Below are positions 45,065 through 55,900 of a DNA stretch of 64,000 nucleotides, piece by piece. Numbering within the stretch: position 1 is the first letter of the stretch; the number at the start of each line of letters is the position of its first letter. The notes under the pieces are model-generated. The model made no database searches. It saw nothing but the letters and a program-made list of their open reading frames with translations, and was not told the DNA's origin. The DNA is from JAHDCJ01 sp039028895 (GTDB lineage: Bacteria; Bacteroidota; Bacteroidia; Chitinophagales; Saprospiraceae). The translations under genes and the position numbers were made by a program. Location: NCBI GenBank assembly GCA_039028895.1, contig JBCCHF010000001.1, positions 248,001-312,000 of the forward strand, read 5' to 3'.

Positions 45065-46599
45065 ATTTTGTAATCGTGTTTTTTGAGGACTTTATTGAAG
45101 CCTTCGTCATCACGGTAAGCTTTCACGAAAGGTATTTCGAAGATCATGCCCATGCTAATACCTTTTGATAACATGGAATCTACATTTTCGTAAAGCTGTT
45201 CACTATCCTTAATTGCAGCATAATAAATGACGCTAATAGCATAACTATTGCCTTGACCCGGATCTTTTTTGAAAACTTCGTCTAAGTGATACTTAGCTGA
45301 ATCCATTTTTCCCATTCCAAGGTAACAATAGACAGAAAGACCATCGCCCATTGAGTGTTCAGGGAAAATTTCTGTGGCTTCTTTTGCGTAATGCAATCCT
45401 TCTCTAAACCTTTCATTCTGAATTAAATTAAAGGTCATATTGCCATAGAGATCTGGGTAATAAGGGTCGACTTCCAGACCGCGTTTGTACATTTCCATAG
45501 CTTGATCCATATTGCCCTGGTCGGCAAGGATATCCCCCCGCAGCCTGAACATGTACCCATTATCAGGATCAATCTCAAAGGCCTTATCGAATTTCTCATC
45601 AGCCAGATCATGTTGCTCCATTCGCGTCAGGGCATTTCCCCAGCCTACAAATGAGGCTGAATATTCGTGATTGATTTGAGTCGCCCTTTCAAAATGCTCA
45701 ATAGCAGATTCGTATGCTTTAATATTGAGGAACAGGTTGCCAAGATTGTGGTGGGCAAGGTGAAATTTGGTATCAAGCTCCAGGGCTTTTTCATAATTTT
45801 CCTGAGCTTTTTCATTATCGCCCTTTCGATCTTTATAAAAATTCCCCAGAAGAAGATAACCCCATTTCGACTCTTCATCTTTTTTGCGCACAATTTCGTG
45901 GAGCAGATCAAAGCAAACTTCCTCTTCAGCGTTATAGTAATAGTAAACGGCAAGCTGGTAGGCATCCGTAGTCAGCACGATCTTTTCCGCTATTTCCAGG
46001 ATTAACGCTTCGAGAGTAGCTTCCAGATCATTATTCCTAATTGTCTTTTTGGCAGAATGCGGTTCATTACCACTAACTCTAAGGGTGAGATCAAGCTGAT
46101 CACCTAATCTTGTCAATTCACCAGTGATGACTTTGTTTGTAATGCCAAGGCTTTTGCGTAATTGGTGGGTAAAAGATTTGACCGAAAACCCTAGCCCCGC
46201 CAATTGAAGATCAAGTGATTCGATATTCGAACTGGAAGCAAATTCGTTTGTTTCTTTCAAGGTATTCCCTTTTCGCTTAATCTCCTGAACCTTGTCAAAT
46301 ATCTTTGTCGCCAACACTCTCCCGTTATAGCCATTATCATTAAACTCCTTAGGCACCTGGAAAGCTTCAATCGTATATTTTTTATCGAAAAATTCTTTGG
46401 TCAGAATGATGGAAAGACTAATAATCAACAACCAGATTCCAGTCTTCAATATAATAGATGTGATGTTGGAAAACTGTTTCTCGAACCTCGATAACCGATT
46501 CCGTTTCTTGCCTTTTGACATTTCCTCTTGCGCTTTCATAATCATTCTAAAATATGAAGAAAATCTTAGAGTATGTTGGAGATTTGTTTTTGGATGCAA
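45061..46599 (-). CDS. Membrane-anchored TPR protein
   Basis: The 512-residue protein has a basic N-terminus, one transmembrane helix near residues 52-70 (IWLLIISLSIILTKEFF) and an alpha/beta domain at about 85-215. That domain's pattern (TKIFDKVQEIKRKG, VITGELTRLGDQLDLTLRVSG) is like the TolB/FlgO-type domains found before TPRs in bacterial signalling proteins. About seven TPRs follow at 220-460 (LGNFYKDRKGDNEKAQENYE, HHNLGNLFLNIKAYESAIEH). The start is uncertain: internal ATGs at 46545, 46539 and 46521 would also keep the membrane helix. No kinase or cyclase domain is attached. Function unknown. Confidence 0.8.
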   Translation of the reverse strand: MHPKTNLQHTLRFSSYFRMIMKAQEEMSKGKKRNRLSRFEKQFSNITSIILKTGIWLLIISLSIILTKEFFDKKYTIEAFQVPKEFNDNGYNGRVLATKIFDKVQEIKRKGNTLKETNEFASSSNIESLDLQLAGLGFSVKSFTHQLRKSLGITNKVITGELTRLGDQLDLTLRVSGNEPHSAKKTIRNNDLEATLEALILEIAEKIVLTTDAYQLAVYYYYNAEEEVCFDLLHEIVRKKDEESKWGYLLLGNFYKDRKGDNEKAQENYEKALELDTKFHLAHHNLGNLFLNIKAYESAIEHFERATQINHEYSASFVGWGNALTRMEQHDLADEKFDKAFEIDPDNGYMFRLRGDILADQGNMDQAMEMYKRGLEVDPYYPDLYGNMTFNLIQNERFREGLHYAKEATEIFPEHSMGDGLSVYCYLGMGKMDSAKYHLDEVFKKDPGQGNSYAISVIYYAAIKDSEQLYENVDSMLSKGISMGMIFEIPFVKAYRDDEGFNKVLKKHDYKI

Positions 46600-46677
46600 A
46601 AGAGGATGAATCCCTAAAATACTCTAAACAATGGTATCTGACGATATCTTTCAGCAGGGAATTTATATTTTCACCAA

Positions 46678-47331
46678 ATGAACACAACATTTATCTTTGA
46701 CATGGATGGCGTTATTATAGACTCCGAACCAATCCACCAGGCACTTGAGCATCAAATATTTGGTGAATTAGGGATCAATCTGAGTCATGACGAACTCCAG
46801 GCCTACGTTGGTACTTCTGCCAAAAACATGTGGGACGACCTGATAAAAAGGTTTAATCTTGATATCAAAAGAGACGATATCGTACTTGAATCAAGGGAAA
46901 GATACCAGGCGATCATCAGGCAAAAAACGGACCTGGAACCGATCGAAGGTGTAAGGGATCTGATGTACCAATTATTGGCAGAAAATTTCAAGTTATTATT
47001 GGCATCTTCCGCTTCAAGGAGCAATATTAACCTGGTTCTTGAAAAATTTGGGATGACAGATCTTTTCAGTCATAAAATTTCAGGTGATGAATTGCCCAAT
47101 TCAAAACCGCACCCCGAAATTTTTCTTACTGCCGGCAAACTGGCAGGCACACCTCCTGATCAATGCGTGATCATTGAAGACTCTCGTAATGGGGTTCTGG
47201 CTGCCAAGGCCGCAGGGATGAAATGTATCGGTTATGCCAACCCGGGAAGCGGTAACCAGGACCTCAGTAATGCTGACCTGGTTATCTCCAAAATCTCGGA
47301 TTTAAGTCCTGCAATCATCCGTTCTTTGTAA
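46678..47331 (+). CDS. HAD-superfamily phosphatase/phosphomutase
   Basis: The 217-residue protein has the four HAD motifs: FDMDGVIIDSEP with nucleophile D8 and acid D10, LLASSASRSN near 103, the lysine of NSKPHPEIF near 142 and IIEDSRNGVLAAKAAG near 165. The cap-domain position and the ID(S/T)EP motif place it near beta-phosphoglucomutase and related sugar-phosphate phosphatases. The substrate cannot be told from sequence. It is 22 bases upstream of the glutamate-synthase-like gene and probably co-transcribed with it. Confidence 0.88.
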   Translation: MNTTFIFDMDGVIIDSEPIHQALEHQIFGELGINLSHDELQAYVGTSAKNMWDDLIKRFNLDIKRDDIVLESRERYQAIIRQKTDLEPIEGVRDLMYQLLAENFKLLLASSASRSNINLVLEKFGMTDLFSHKISGDELPNSKPHPEIFLTAGKLAGTPPDQCVIIEDSRNGVLAAKAAGMKCIGYANPGSGNQDLSNADLVISKISDLSPAIIRSL

Positions 47332-47353
47332 TTGAAAATTATTAATTTCCAGC

Positions 47354-48940
47354 ATGAGAAATGAGTTTCTGATCATCGCGATCCTCTTGTTGGCTGCTAT
47401 TGGTGGAACAGCATACGTCTGGCCACCAATCCTTTGGTCTCTGGTTTTATTTGGACCATTATTGTTATTAGGATTTATTGATTTTTTCCAGAAAGGTTCT
47501 TCTATCCGGAGAAACTTCCCATTACTGGGCAGAGGACGACATTTTGCAGAATTACTCCGGCCAAAGATCCGGCAGTATTTTATCGAATCTGATATTGACG
47601 GACGACCATTTAACCGCCTTGACCGGGAAGTCGTATATGCTCGTTCAGAACAAGGTCTCGACACCAACCCTTTTGGCACACAGGTTGATGTTTACCAGGA
47701 AGGCTATGAGTGGATTGCTCACTCCATAGGGGCGAAGGATCCGCATAAAATGGACCATCACCCAAAGGTAACTGTCGGAGGCCCTCAATGCACAAAACCC
47801 TACGACTGTAGTCTATTTAATGTCTCTGCTATGAGCTATGGTTCATTGAGTAGTGTCGCCATTGAGGCATTGAATGCAGGCGCTGCAATTGGCGGTTTTG
47901 CGCATAACACCGGAGAAGGAGGCATCAGTCCGTATCATCTCAATCCAAAAGGTGATCTGATCTGGCAAATCGGTACAGGTTATTTTGGCTGCAGAAATAA
48001 AGACGGTTCCTTTTCTCCAGAAGCTTTCAGGGAAACCGCATCACCGGATTCGGTCAAAATGATCGAAATCAAATTGTCCCAAGGTGCCAAGCCTGGTCAT
48101 GGTGGCATACTTCCAGGAAAAAAAGTAACCGACGAAATAGCAAAGATCAGGTTGGTCGAGAAAGGAAAAACTGTATTCTCTCCCCCTTTTCATACGACTT
48201 TTTCCAACCCAATCGGCTTATTGGAATATGTTCAGCAATTGCGCGACCTAACGGGTGGCAAGCCCATAGGATTCAAGCTATGCGTTGGTAACAAATCAGA
48301 ATTCATAGGTATTTGCAAAGCCATGCTTGAAACTGGCATCTACCCTGATTTTATTTCTGTCGATGGTGGAGAAGGCGGTACAGGAGCAGCACCATTGGAG
48401 TTTTCTGATTCGGTGGGAATGCCTATGCGGAGCGGACTAGCCTTCATCTATGACACTCTGGTCGGATTTGATCTGAAAAAACACATCAAGATCAATGCAT
48501 CAGGCAAGATAGTGACTGCTTTCCATATGTACCGTGCCATGGCCCTTGGAGCTGATTATTGTTCTTCTGCCAGAGCCATGATGCTCGCCCTTGGCTGCAT
48601 CCAGGCGCTTGAATGCAATAAAAACTCCTGTCCGACCGGAGTAGCAACACATTTACCTGAATTGAAGAAAGGGCTGGTCGTTAGCGACAAAAAACATAAA
48701 GTCGCTAATTACCATAAAGACACGATGGAAAGCTTCGTAGAGTTATTGGCTGCATCCGGCATGGACAATCCTTCAAAGATCAATCGCACACATATGTACA
48801 GACGAGTAAGCGTTTTCGAAACACGCCGTTTCGATGATTATTATCCTTACATTGAATTAGGCAGTTTACTTAAGGAGCCCTATCCGGAATCCTTCATCCG
48901 TTATATGAAAGAAGCTTCTTCCAATCTCTTTACAGGTTAA
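47354..48940 (+). CDS. Membrane-anchored FMN-binding glutamate-synthase-like protein
   Basis: The 528-residue protein has two N-terminal hydrophobic helices (residues 5-45). The GltS FMN-barrel domain follows: MSYGSLSSVAIEALNAGA near 155, HNTGEGGISPYH near 180, LSQGAKPGHGGILPG near 240, SVDGGEGGTGAAP near 335 and a cysteine cluster CNKNSCPTGVATH near 422 for an Fe-S centre. It lacks the amidotransferase domain of true GOGAT. Such stand-alone proteins are common in Bacteroidota, and their reaction is not established. The membrane anchor suggests electron exchange with a membrane partner. Confidence 0.88.
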   Translation: MRNEFLIIAILLLAAIGGTAYVWPPILWSLVLFGPLLLLGFIDFFQKGSSIRRNFPLLGRGRHFAELLRPKIRQYFIESDIDGRPFNRLDREVVYARSEQGLDTNPFGTQVDVYQEGYEWIAHSIGAKDPHKMDHHPKVTVGGPQCTKPYDCSLFNVSAMSYGSLSSVAIEALNAGAAIGGFAHNTGEGGISPYHLNPKGDLIWQIGTGYFGCRNKDGSFSPEAFRETASPDSVKMIEIKLSQGAKPGHGGILPGKKVTDEIAKIRLVEKGKTVFSPPFHTTFSNPIGLLEYVQQLRDLTGGKPIGFKLCVGNKSEFIGICKAMLETGIYPDFISVDGGEGGTGAAPLEFSDSVGMPMRSGLAFIYDTLVGFDLKKHIKINASGKIVTAFHMYRAMALGADYCSSARAMMLALGCIQALECNKNSCPTGVATHLPELKKGLVVSDKKHKVANYHKDTMESFVELLAASGMDNPSKINRTHMYRRVSVFETRRFDDYYPYIELGSLLKEPYPESFIRYMKEASSNLFTG

Positions 48941-48997
48941 AATTCATTGGGCTTTAGCCAATGAAATCCAATATTTTGGCAACAAAAAAATTACATT

Positions 48998-49774
48998 ATG
49001 AACCTCAATATAGCTCGAAAACTATTTATCGTAGGAGGAGCCACCAGTGGTTTCGGTTTGGCGGTAACAAAAGCATTGATCGCAGAAGGTGCAAAGGTAA
49101 TTGCTGTTGCCCGGGGTGAATTCCGACTAAAGGCCCTCGTTGAAGAATATCCGCAACAAATCGAACCTTTTGTGGGTGACCTGACCGAATTGCCAATAAT
49201 ACACAAACTCGCCGAACAGGTCGGCTCAAGACCGCTTGACGGGATGCTGGTTAATGCAGGAGGGCCGCCAGCAATGAGTTTTCTCGAAACGCTGCTCGAC
49301 GATTGGGATAATGCTTACGAGAAGGTTTTGAGATGGAAAGTCCAGATCACGAAAACGTTTTTACCCAAGTTTCTTGACCAGGAATATGGACGTATCCTTT
49401 ATATCGAATCCGTTTCTGTCAAACAACCTATCGAAAATCTCGTTTTGAGCAATTCACTAAGACTAGCTGTCGTCGGTTTTGTCAAAACCCTTTCCCAGGA
49501 AATCGCAGATAGCGGAATTACTCTCAACATCCTGGCCCCTGGCTATCATGCCACACCGGCTATGGATCGTCTCTTTGCCAAGAAATCGGCCTCACAGGGT
49601 ATCAGTGAAGCAGAAGCAAAAACTGAGTTCGAAAATCTTATAGGAGTAGGCTTCATGGGCAAGCCGGAAGATTTTGCATCACTGGCTGTTTGGCTATTAT
49701 CTCCTGTAAGTCGTTACCTGACAGGTCAGACGATCAGTGTTGACGGTGGTGTGGTTTTGGGAACCATGGGATAA
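48998..49774 (+). CDS. Atypical short-chain dehydrogenase/reductase
   Basis: The 258-residue Rossmann protein has the dinucleotide motif GGATSGFG (residues 13-20), LVNAGGPP in place of the NAG motif near 80 and a C-terminal TGQTISVDGG. The catalytic serine is kept (S138). The YxxxK positions read S151-N-S-L-R155, so the usual tyrosine and lysine are missing. This matches an SDR branch I recall with the SVSVKQP...LSN.LR pattern, which may use another mechanism or bind cofactor without classic reduction. It follows the glutamate-synthase-like gene by 57 bases. Confidence 0.87.
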   Translation: MNLNIARKLFIVGGATSGFGLAVTKALIAEGAKVIAVARGEFRLKALVEEYPQQIEPFVGDLTELPIIHKLAEQVGSRPLDGMLVNAGGPPAMSFLETLLDDWDNAYEKVLRWKVQITKTFLPKFLDQEYGRILYIESVSVKQPIENLVLSNSLRLAVVGFVKTLSQEIADSGITLNILAPGYHATPAMDRLFAKKSASQGISEAEAKTEFENLIGVGFMGKPEDFASLAVWLLSPVSRYLTGQTISVDGGVVLGTMG

Positions 49775-49960
49775 TTCCTTAAATTCATAGAGGACTATTT
49801 TGCCTCACTTGAAAAAGTAAGGATTCTAGCTAATTCCGAAAGTTTTTTTCGGGAATTGTATACATTTTTATGCTGAAAATCGTTTATAAGGCAGAAGCCT
49901 TAAGCGGTGATCTATAAATTCTCCTTCCCACCGCTGCATTTGAAAATCCCAAAAACTCCT

Positions 49961-52900
49961 ATGAAAAGAGCTTTACCCTTTCTTATACTCTTCTTTTCCC
50001 TTTCAGCGAATCCTGTTTTATCACAGGTTTTCGTAGATGTTAACGCCAGTGGCCTTAACAATGGGACTAGTTGGACCAATGCCTATACGAATCTTCAATC
50101 TGCTTTAATTAATACCAGTAGCGGCCAAATCTGGGTGGCGAATGGTACTTACCAACCGACAACCTGTAACCCTTGCCTCGATGCCGATCGCCTGATCTCC
50201 TTCGACCTTCCTCCGGGGGTACAACTTTATGGTGGGTTTGCGGGTAATGAAACCCTCCTCAGTCAACGGGACTGGACTACCAATCTCTGTATTCTAAGTG
50301 GCGATATAGGCATTCAGAATGACAGCACAGATAACACGTTCAGGGTAGTGAATATTGAAAACTCTTTAACCACTACCCGGCTTGATGGCTTCATTATTGA
50401 AGAGGGTAATGCAGACGGCAGCTCTATCAACGGTACTTTTTTTTCCGGTGGTGGTATTTACATTGATGCCAATCCAAGCGGAACAGGAAACGTCCGTATC
50501 CATAATTGTACGATCAGGAATAATTTTGCCGGAGGTGGTGGAGGGATGGCCGTTGATGCCGTTATTGGCGGTGTAATCGAGGCGGATATTCGTAACTGTA
50601 CTTTTGAAAACAATCGAGCCTCAACAGGCAATGTTTCCAGTACTGGTGGAGCCATCCTGATGCTCGGCAACTCCGGGGCACAAATTCGCCCAACTATAGT
50701 GGACTGTACATTCAATAATAATTTTGTCGGGAATGATGGTGCAGCCATTAGTATGACACCAAGTGGAGCCACATCCATTCTTGAAACGAGGATTTCGAGA
50801 TGTACATTCACCAATAACGAATCGACAGACCGAGGTGGTGCAATCTGGTATCGTATGATCCAGGGTACTTCCAATGTCAAAATTAATGATTGCTATTTCG
50901 GTAATAATATTGCCGGTGGTCAGGGGGGAGCAGTTTTCGCAAGGTCCAGTTTTGACGCCATAGGAAATGACACATTACTCAATTGCATCTTTTCACAAAA
51001 CCAATCAACAGGTACAAGCTCAGTTAACGAAGGGGAAGGCGGTGCCATCTTTTTGCGTGGATCGCAAACTGCAACTCGTAATCATGAGATATTAAATTGT
51101 GCCTTTGACCGAAATTTTGCTACACATCGCGGAGGGGCGGTCGGAACAACTTCTTTTTTCGATACGCCTTCTGATACCATTGGCACCATAAATGCCGATT
51201 TTGTCAATTGTAGTTTTTACGGAAACATAACTGATGGTGATGGTGGTGCCTTTCATGCCAATGGATTGCAGGGCACCAACAACCTGACCATCACCAATTC
51301 AATATTATGGGGCGACACCGCTATGGTAAGCGGTATGGAAATCTTACAAGTCAATTCAAACGTTTCCATTGCCTTCTCAAATGTTAGTGGAGGCGTACCT
51401 GCCGGTATAGCAGACGGGGGTAACAATGTCGATACCGAACCCTTTTATAACAACCCTGACAACGGGGATCTAAGAATAGGTGGTTGCTCACCATTAGTGG
51501 ATGCAGGTAACAACGCAGCAGTATTATCCACTCAAGACCCTGATCCGGATGGAGACCAAAGAATTTGGGACGGTATTGTAGATCTCGGGGCCTACGAAGT
51601 GGGCATCATATACGTGGACCTGACTGCAACTGGAGCTAATAATGGTGATTCGTGGACAGACGCATTCACAGACCTGCAGGACGGTATCGACAAAGCGGGT
51701 GGAGGTGACCAAATATGGGTAGCAGAAGGTATCTACAGCCCAACAACTTGCAGTGGTGCATGTACGGATACAGACCGACTAATCAGTTTTTTGCTCAAAA
51801 GCGGAACTGAACTTTATGGAGGTTTTGATGGCTCGGAAACTGCCTTATCACAGCGAGACTGGACCACCAACTTCTCGATCCTAAGCGGCGATATTGGAAC
51901 GCCTGTCGATAGCACTGACAATACTTTCCGGGTCGTTTGGGCAGAAAACACATCAGCCAAAACTGTCTTTGATGGAGTTATCGTAGAAGAAGGAAATGCA
52001 GACGGCAGTTCCATCAACGGCACATACTTTTCTGGTGGTGGTATGTATATCGATGCCAATCCAAGTGGCATTGGTAATCTGAAAATTCAAAATGTCACCT
52101 TCAGGAACAACTTTGCCGGAGGTGGTGGAGCGATGGCCATTGATGCCGTAATCGGCGGAACTATTGAAGCTGAAATCAGGGATTGTGTATTTGAAGGCAA
52201 TACCGCTTCAACAGGTAATGTTTCGAGTACAGGAGGTGCTATTCTTATGCTCGGAAACTCAGGTGCAACCATTCGACCAACGATTATCGGTTGTACCTTT
52301 CAAAACAATTTTGTAGGAAATGATGGTGCCGCCATATCGATGACTCCTTCAGGTAGCACTTCCCTCCTTGCGACAAAAATCGATAGTTGTACATTTTTCA
52401 ATAATGAATCGACCGATCGTGGTGGTGCAGTATGGTATCGAATAATTCAGGGCATTTCAGCAGTGAAAATCAGCAACTCAACTTTCCAGAGCAATATTGC
52501 TGGTGGACAGGGAGGAGGCGTCTTTGCTCGTGCCAGCTTTGATGCTGTAGCTAATGACACCATTGTCAATTGTATCTTCTCTCAAAACCAATCCACAGGG
52601 ACCAGTTCAGTAAATGATGGTGAAGGTGGAGGACTTTTCATGCGAGGTTCTCAAACTGCAACCAGGACCCACCAGGTTTTAAACTGTGTTTTCGATCGCA
52701 ATTTTGCGACCCATCGTGGTGGCGCCATAGGCACAACTTCTTTTTTCGATACACCTTCCGACACTATCGGAACGATTAACTCTTTCCTGGTTAATTGTAG
52801 TTTTTTCGACAATCAAACAGATGGGGAAGGTGGTGCAGTACATGCAAATGGGGAACAGGGCACCAATAATATGACACTGCTTAATTCCATTTTCTGGAAT

Positions 52901-55900
52901 GATTCCGCAGGTGCCGATGGAGATGAATTATTCAACAATAGCTCAAACATAAGCCTGGCTTATTGTGATATTGATGGTGGAGTTCCTCCCGGAATAACCG
53001 ATAATGGCAATAACCTGGATATCGATCCCAAATATCTCGATCCATCGAATGGCAATCTAAGACTGGAACCTTGTTCGCCATTGATAGATATCGGAGATAA
53101 TGCTGTCGTCCAGGCCGAACAAGATCCCGACCCCGACGGCAATTCAAGAATTCAAAATTCAACCGTTGATTTTGGAGCCTATGAATTTGACGGTAATCCT
53201 GCTGTTACAGCACCGATGATCATTACTTCTGATCAGACTATTTGTCCAGACATTACATCTATTAGCCTTTCAGCAAACACCCCCGCTAACGCAGGAGAAA
53301 CGGGTATGTGGTCTGTTCTTTCCGGTGCAGGCAATTTCAACCCGTCTGCCAGTTCACCAAATGCAACCGTTACAGGATTGAGCAATGGACTCAACACCTT
53401 TGCCTGGAATATCACTAACTCTTTTTGTTCGTTTGATGACGTTTCAGTCGATATCACTCTTCAAGACAACACAGCACCTTCTGCCAACTGTCAGAATATC
53501 ACAATTCAACTCGACATGTCTGGAAATGCCACTATCTCAGCAGCTGATGTTGATGGTGGAAGTACAGACGATTGTAATATTTCGAATATGATGGTTTCCC
53601 CAAATGTGTTTTCAAACGCTGACCTTGGCAATAACACTGTAACGCTTACCATCACCGATGTTGGAGGTAATGACGATACCTGTAATGCCACTGTTAATGT
53701 TGTAGATCAAATAATGATCGCCTGCCCTTCTGATATTTCTGTAGGCAATGATCCGGGGGTTTGTGAAGCAATGGTGAACATTCCCCAGCCAACAATTACA
53801 AATCCTCCTCTGCCGCCGATTACATTTACGTTAATCAACGATTATAATAACACGAATGACGCCAGTGACGACTATTTCCAGGGAACAACTACAGTCACAT
53901 GGACATACACAGAATCAACAGGTGGAATGCTAAGTTGCCAATTGACCGTCATGGTGGAAGACACAGAAGCTCCCCAGGCGAACTGCCAGAACATTACCGT
54001 TCAATTGGATGGATCAGGTATGGCTATAATCAGTCCCACACAGATCGACAACGGAAGTACCGATAACTGTGGGTCCATAGCCCCAGCAGCAATGTCGCTG
54101 GACCAAACAACTTTCAATTGTAATGATGTTGGCGACAATACCGTCACATTAACAGTTAATGATGACGTGGACCAGACTACTACCTGTACAGCTACTGTTT
54201 CAGTTGATGAAGTTTCCCCGCCTTCGGCTATTTGTCAGGACATTACCGTGCAACTTGATGGCATGGGTAATGTTACGATCGACCCTTCCCAGGTTGACGA
54301 TGGCAGCCAGGATAATTGTTCCGGCATTTCATTAGGTTTAAACCAAACTGCCTTTAACACAGGTAACATCGGATCCAACACAGTAGTGCTTACTGTAACA
54401 GACGCAAATAGTAACTCAGCTACTTGCTCAGCTAATATTGAAGTGCAGAATAACAATGTCCCATCAGCGGTTTGCCAGGATATCACCGTTCAGCTTGACG
54501 CTTCCGGAATGGCTGCGATATCAGCTACTGACATTGACGGTGGCAGTTCTGCTATTGGTGGTATAGCCAGTTTATCTGTATCTCCAAACGACTTTAGCTG
54601 TCTCGACACCGGGAATAATACCGTAACCTTAACAGTAACTGACAATTCAGGAAATACTGGTGATTGTACAGCTACCGTAACTGTAGAAGATGTCATTCCG
54701 CCAACCGTTCTTTGCCAGGATGTAACTGTACAACTAGATATAGCAGGGAATGGCATGGCTACAGCAGCACAAATTGACAATGGAAGCACAGACAATTGTG
54801 GCATAGCCAGCTCGACTGTAACACCCAACAATTTCACCTGCCAGAATTTTGGAGACACCCCAGTTGTTTATTCCGTTACTGATGATTCAGGAAATACATC
54901 CACTTGTGCTGCGATAGTAACGGTAGAAGACAACATCTTCCCTATTGCAGAATGTATGGACATCACTGTTCAACTGGACGCTTCAGGAAATTATAACCTG
55001 ACACCAGCAGAAATTGACAATGGATCCTCTGACAACTGCCCAATTGCAGGTTTGTCTGTTATGCCCAATAGCTTCAATTGTCAGGATATTGGCACTAATA
55101 CTGTAACCCTTTCCGTCAGCGATGACCCTTCAAACCTGGCAAATTGTATCAGTCAGGTTACCGTTCAAGATATTATCTCCCCAAGTGCCTTTTGTCAGGA
55201 CATCACAATACAACTTGATGGCGGGGGCGTTGCAAATATCGTGGCAGCTGACGTTGACGGCGGGAGCACTGACAACTGTAGCATCCAAAACTTAACAATA
55301 TCGCAAACAATGTTCGATGCCAATGATCTCGGCACCAACACAGTTACATTAACAGTAACTGATGCCAATGGAAATACCGCAACATGTTTCGCACAGGTTG
55401 AAGTCGACAATTCTAATCCACCAATAGCCGTTTGCCAGGATATTACTGTCCAACTAGATGGGGCGGGAACTGCTTCTATTTCAGCTTCGGATGTAGATGG
55501 TGGAAGTTCCTCAAGTGTAGGCATTCAAAGCCTGAGCATTGATATTAATGCTTTTGATTGTTTAAATCTGGGCACAAATGCTGTTGTGCTTACCGTCACA
55601 GACATTAGTGGAAATACAGCAACCTGTCAATCTTCTGTAGATGTAATAGACGAATTGTCTCCAATGGCTGCTTGCATCGATGTAACCGTTCAACTCACTG
55701 GCTCAACCGAAACCATTACCAGCAGTCAGGTAGAATCCGGAAGTAGTGACAACTGTGGGGTGACCTTAGTTACATTGAGTCAATCGACTTTTAACTGCTC
55801 TGACCTTGGGGTAAACCCAATCACTGTTACAATTTCTGATGCTTCATCAAACGAAAGTACATGTATAGCAAATGTGACACTTGAAGACCTTACTCCTCCA

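Noticed and set aside
49907..49960. GTG start adding 18 residues to the giant protein
   Set aside because: The added residues precede a normal signal peptide and the GTG falls in a predicted stem. The ATG at 49961 is preferred.
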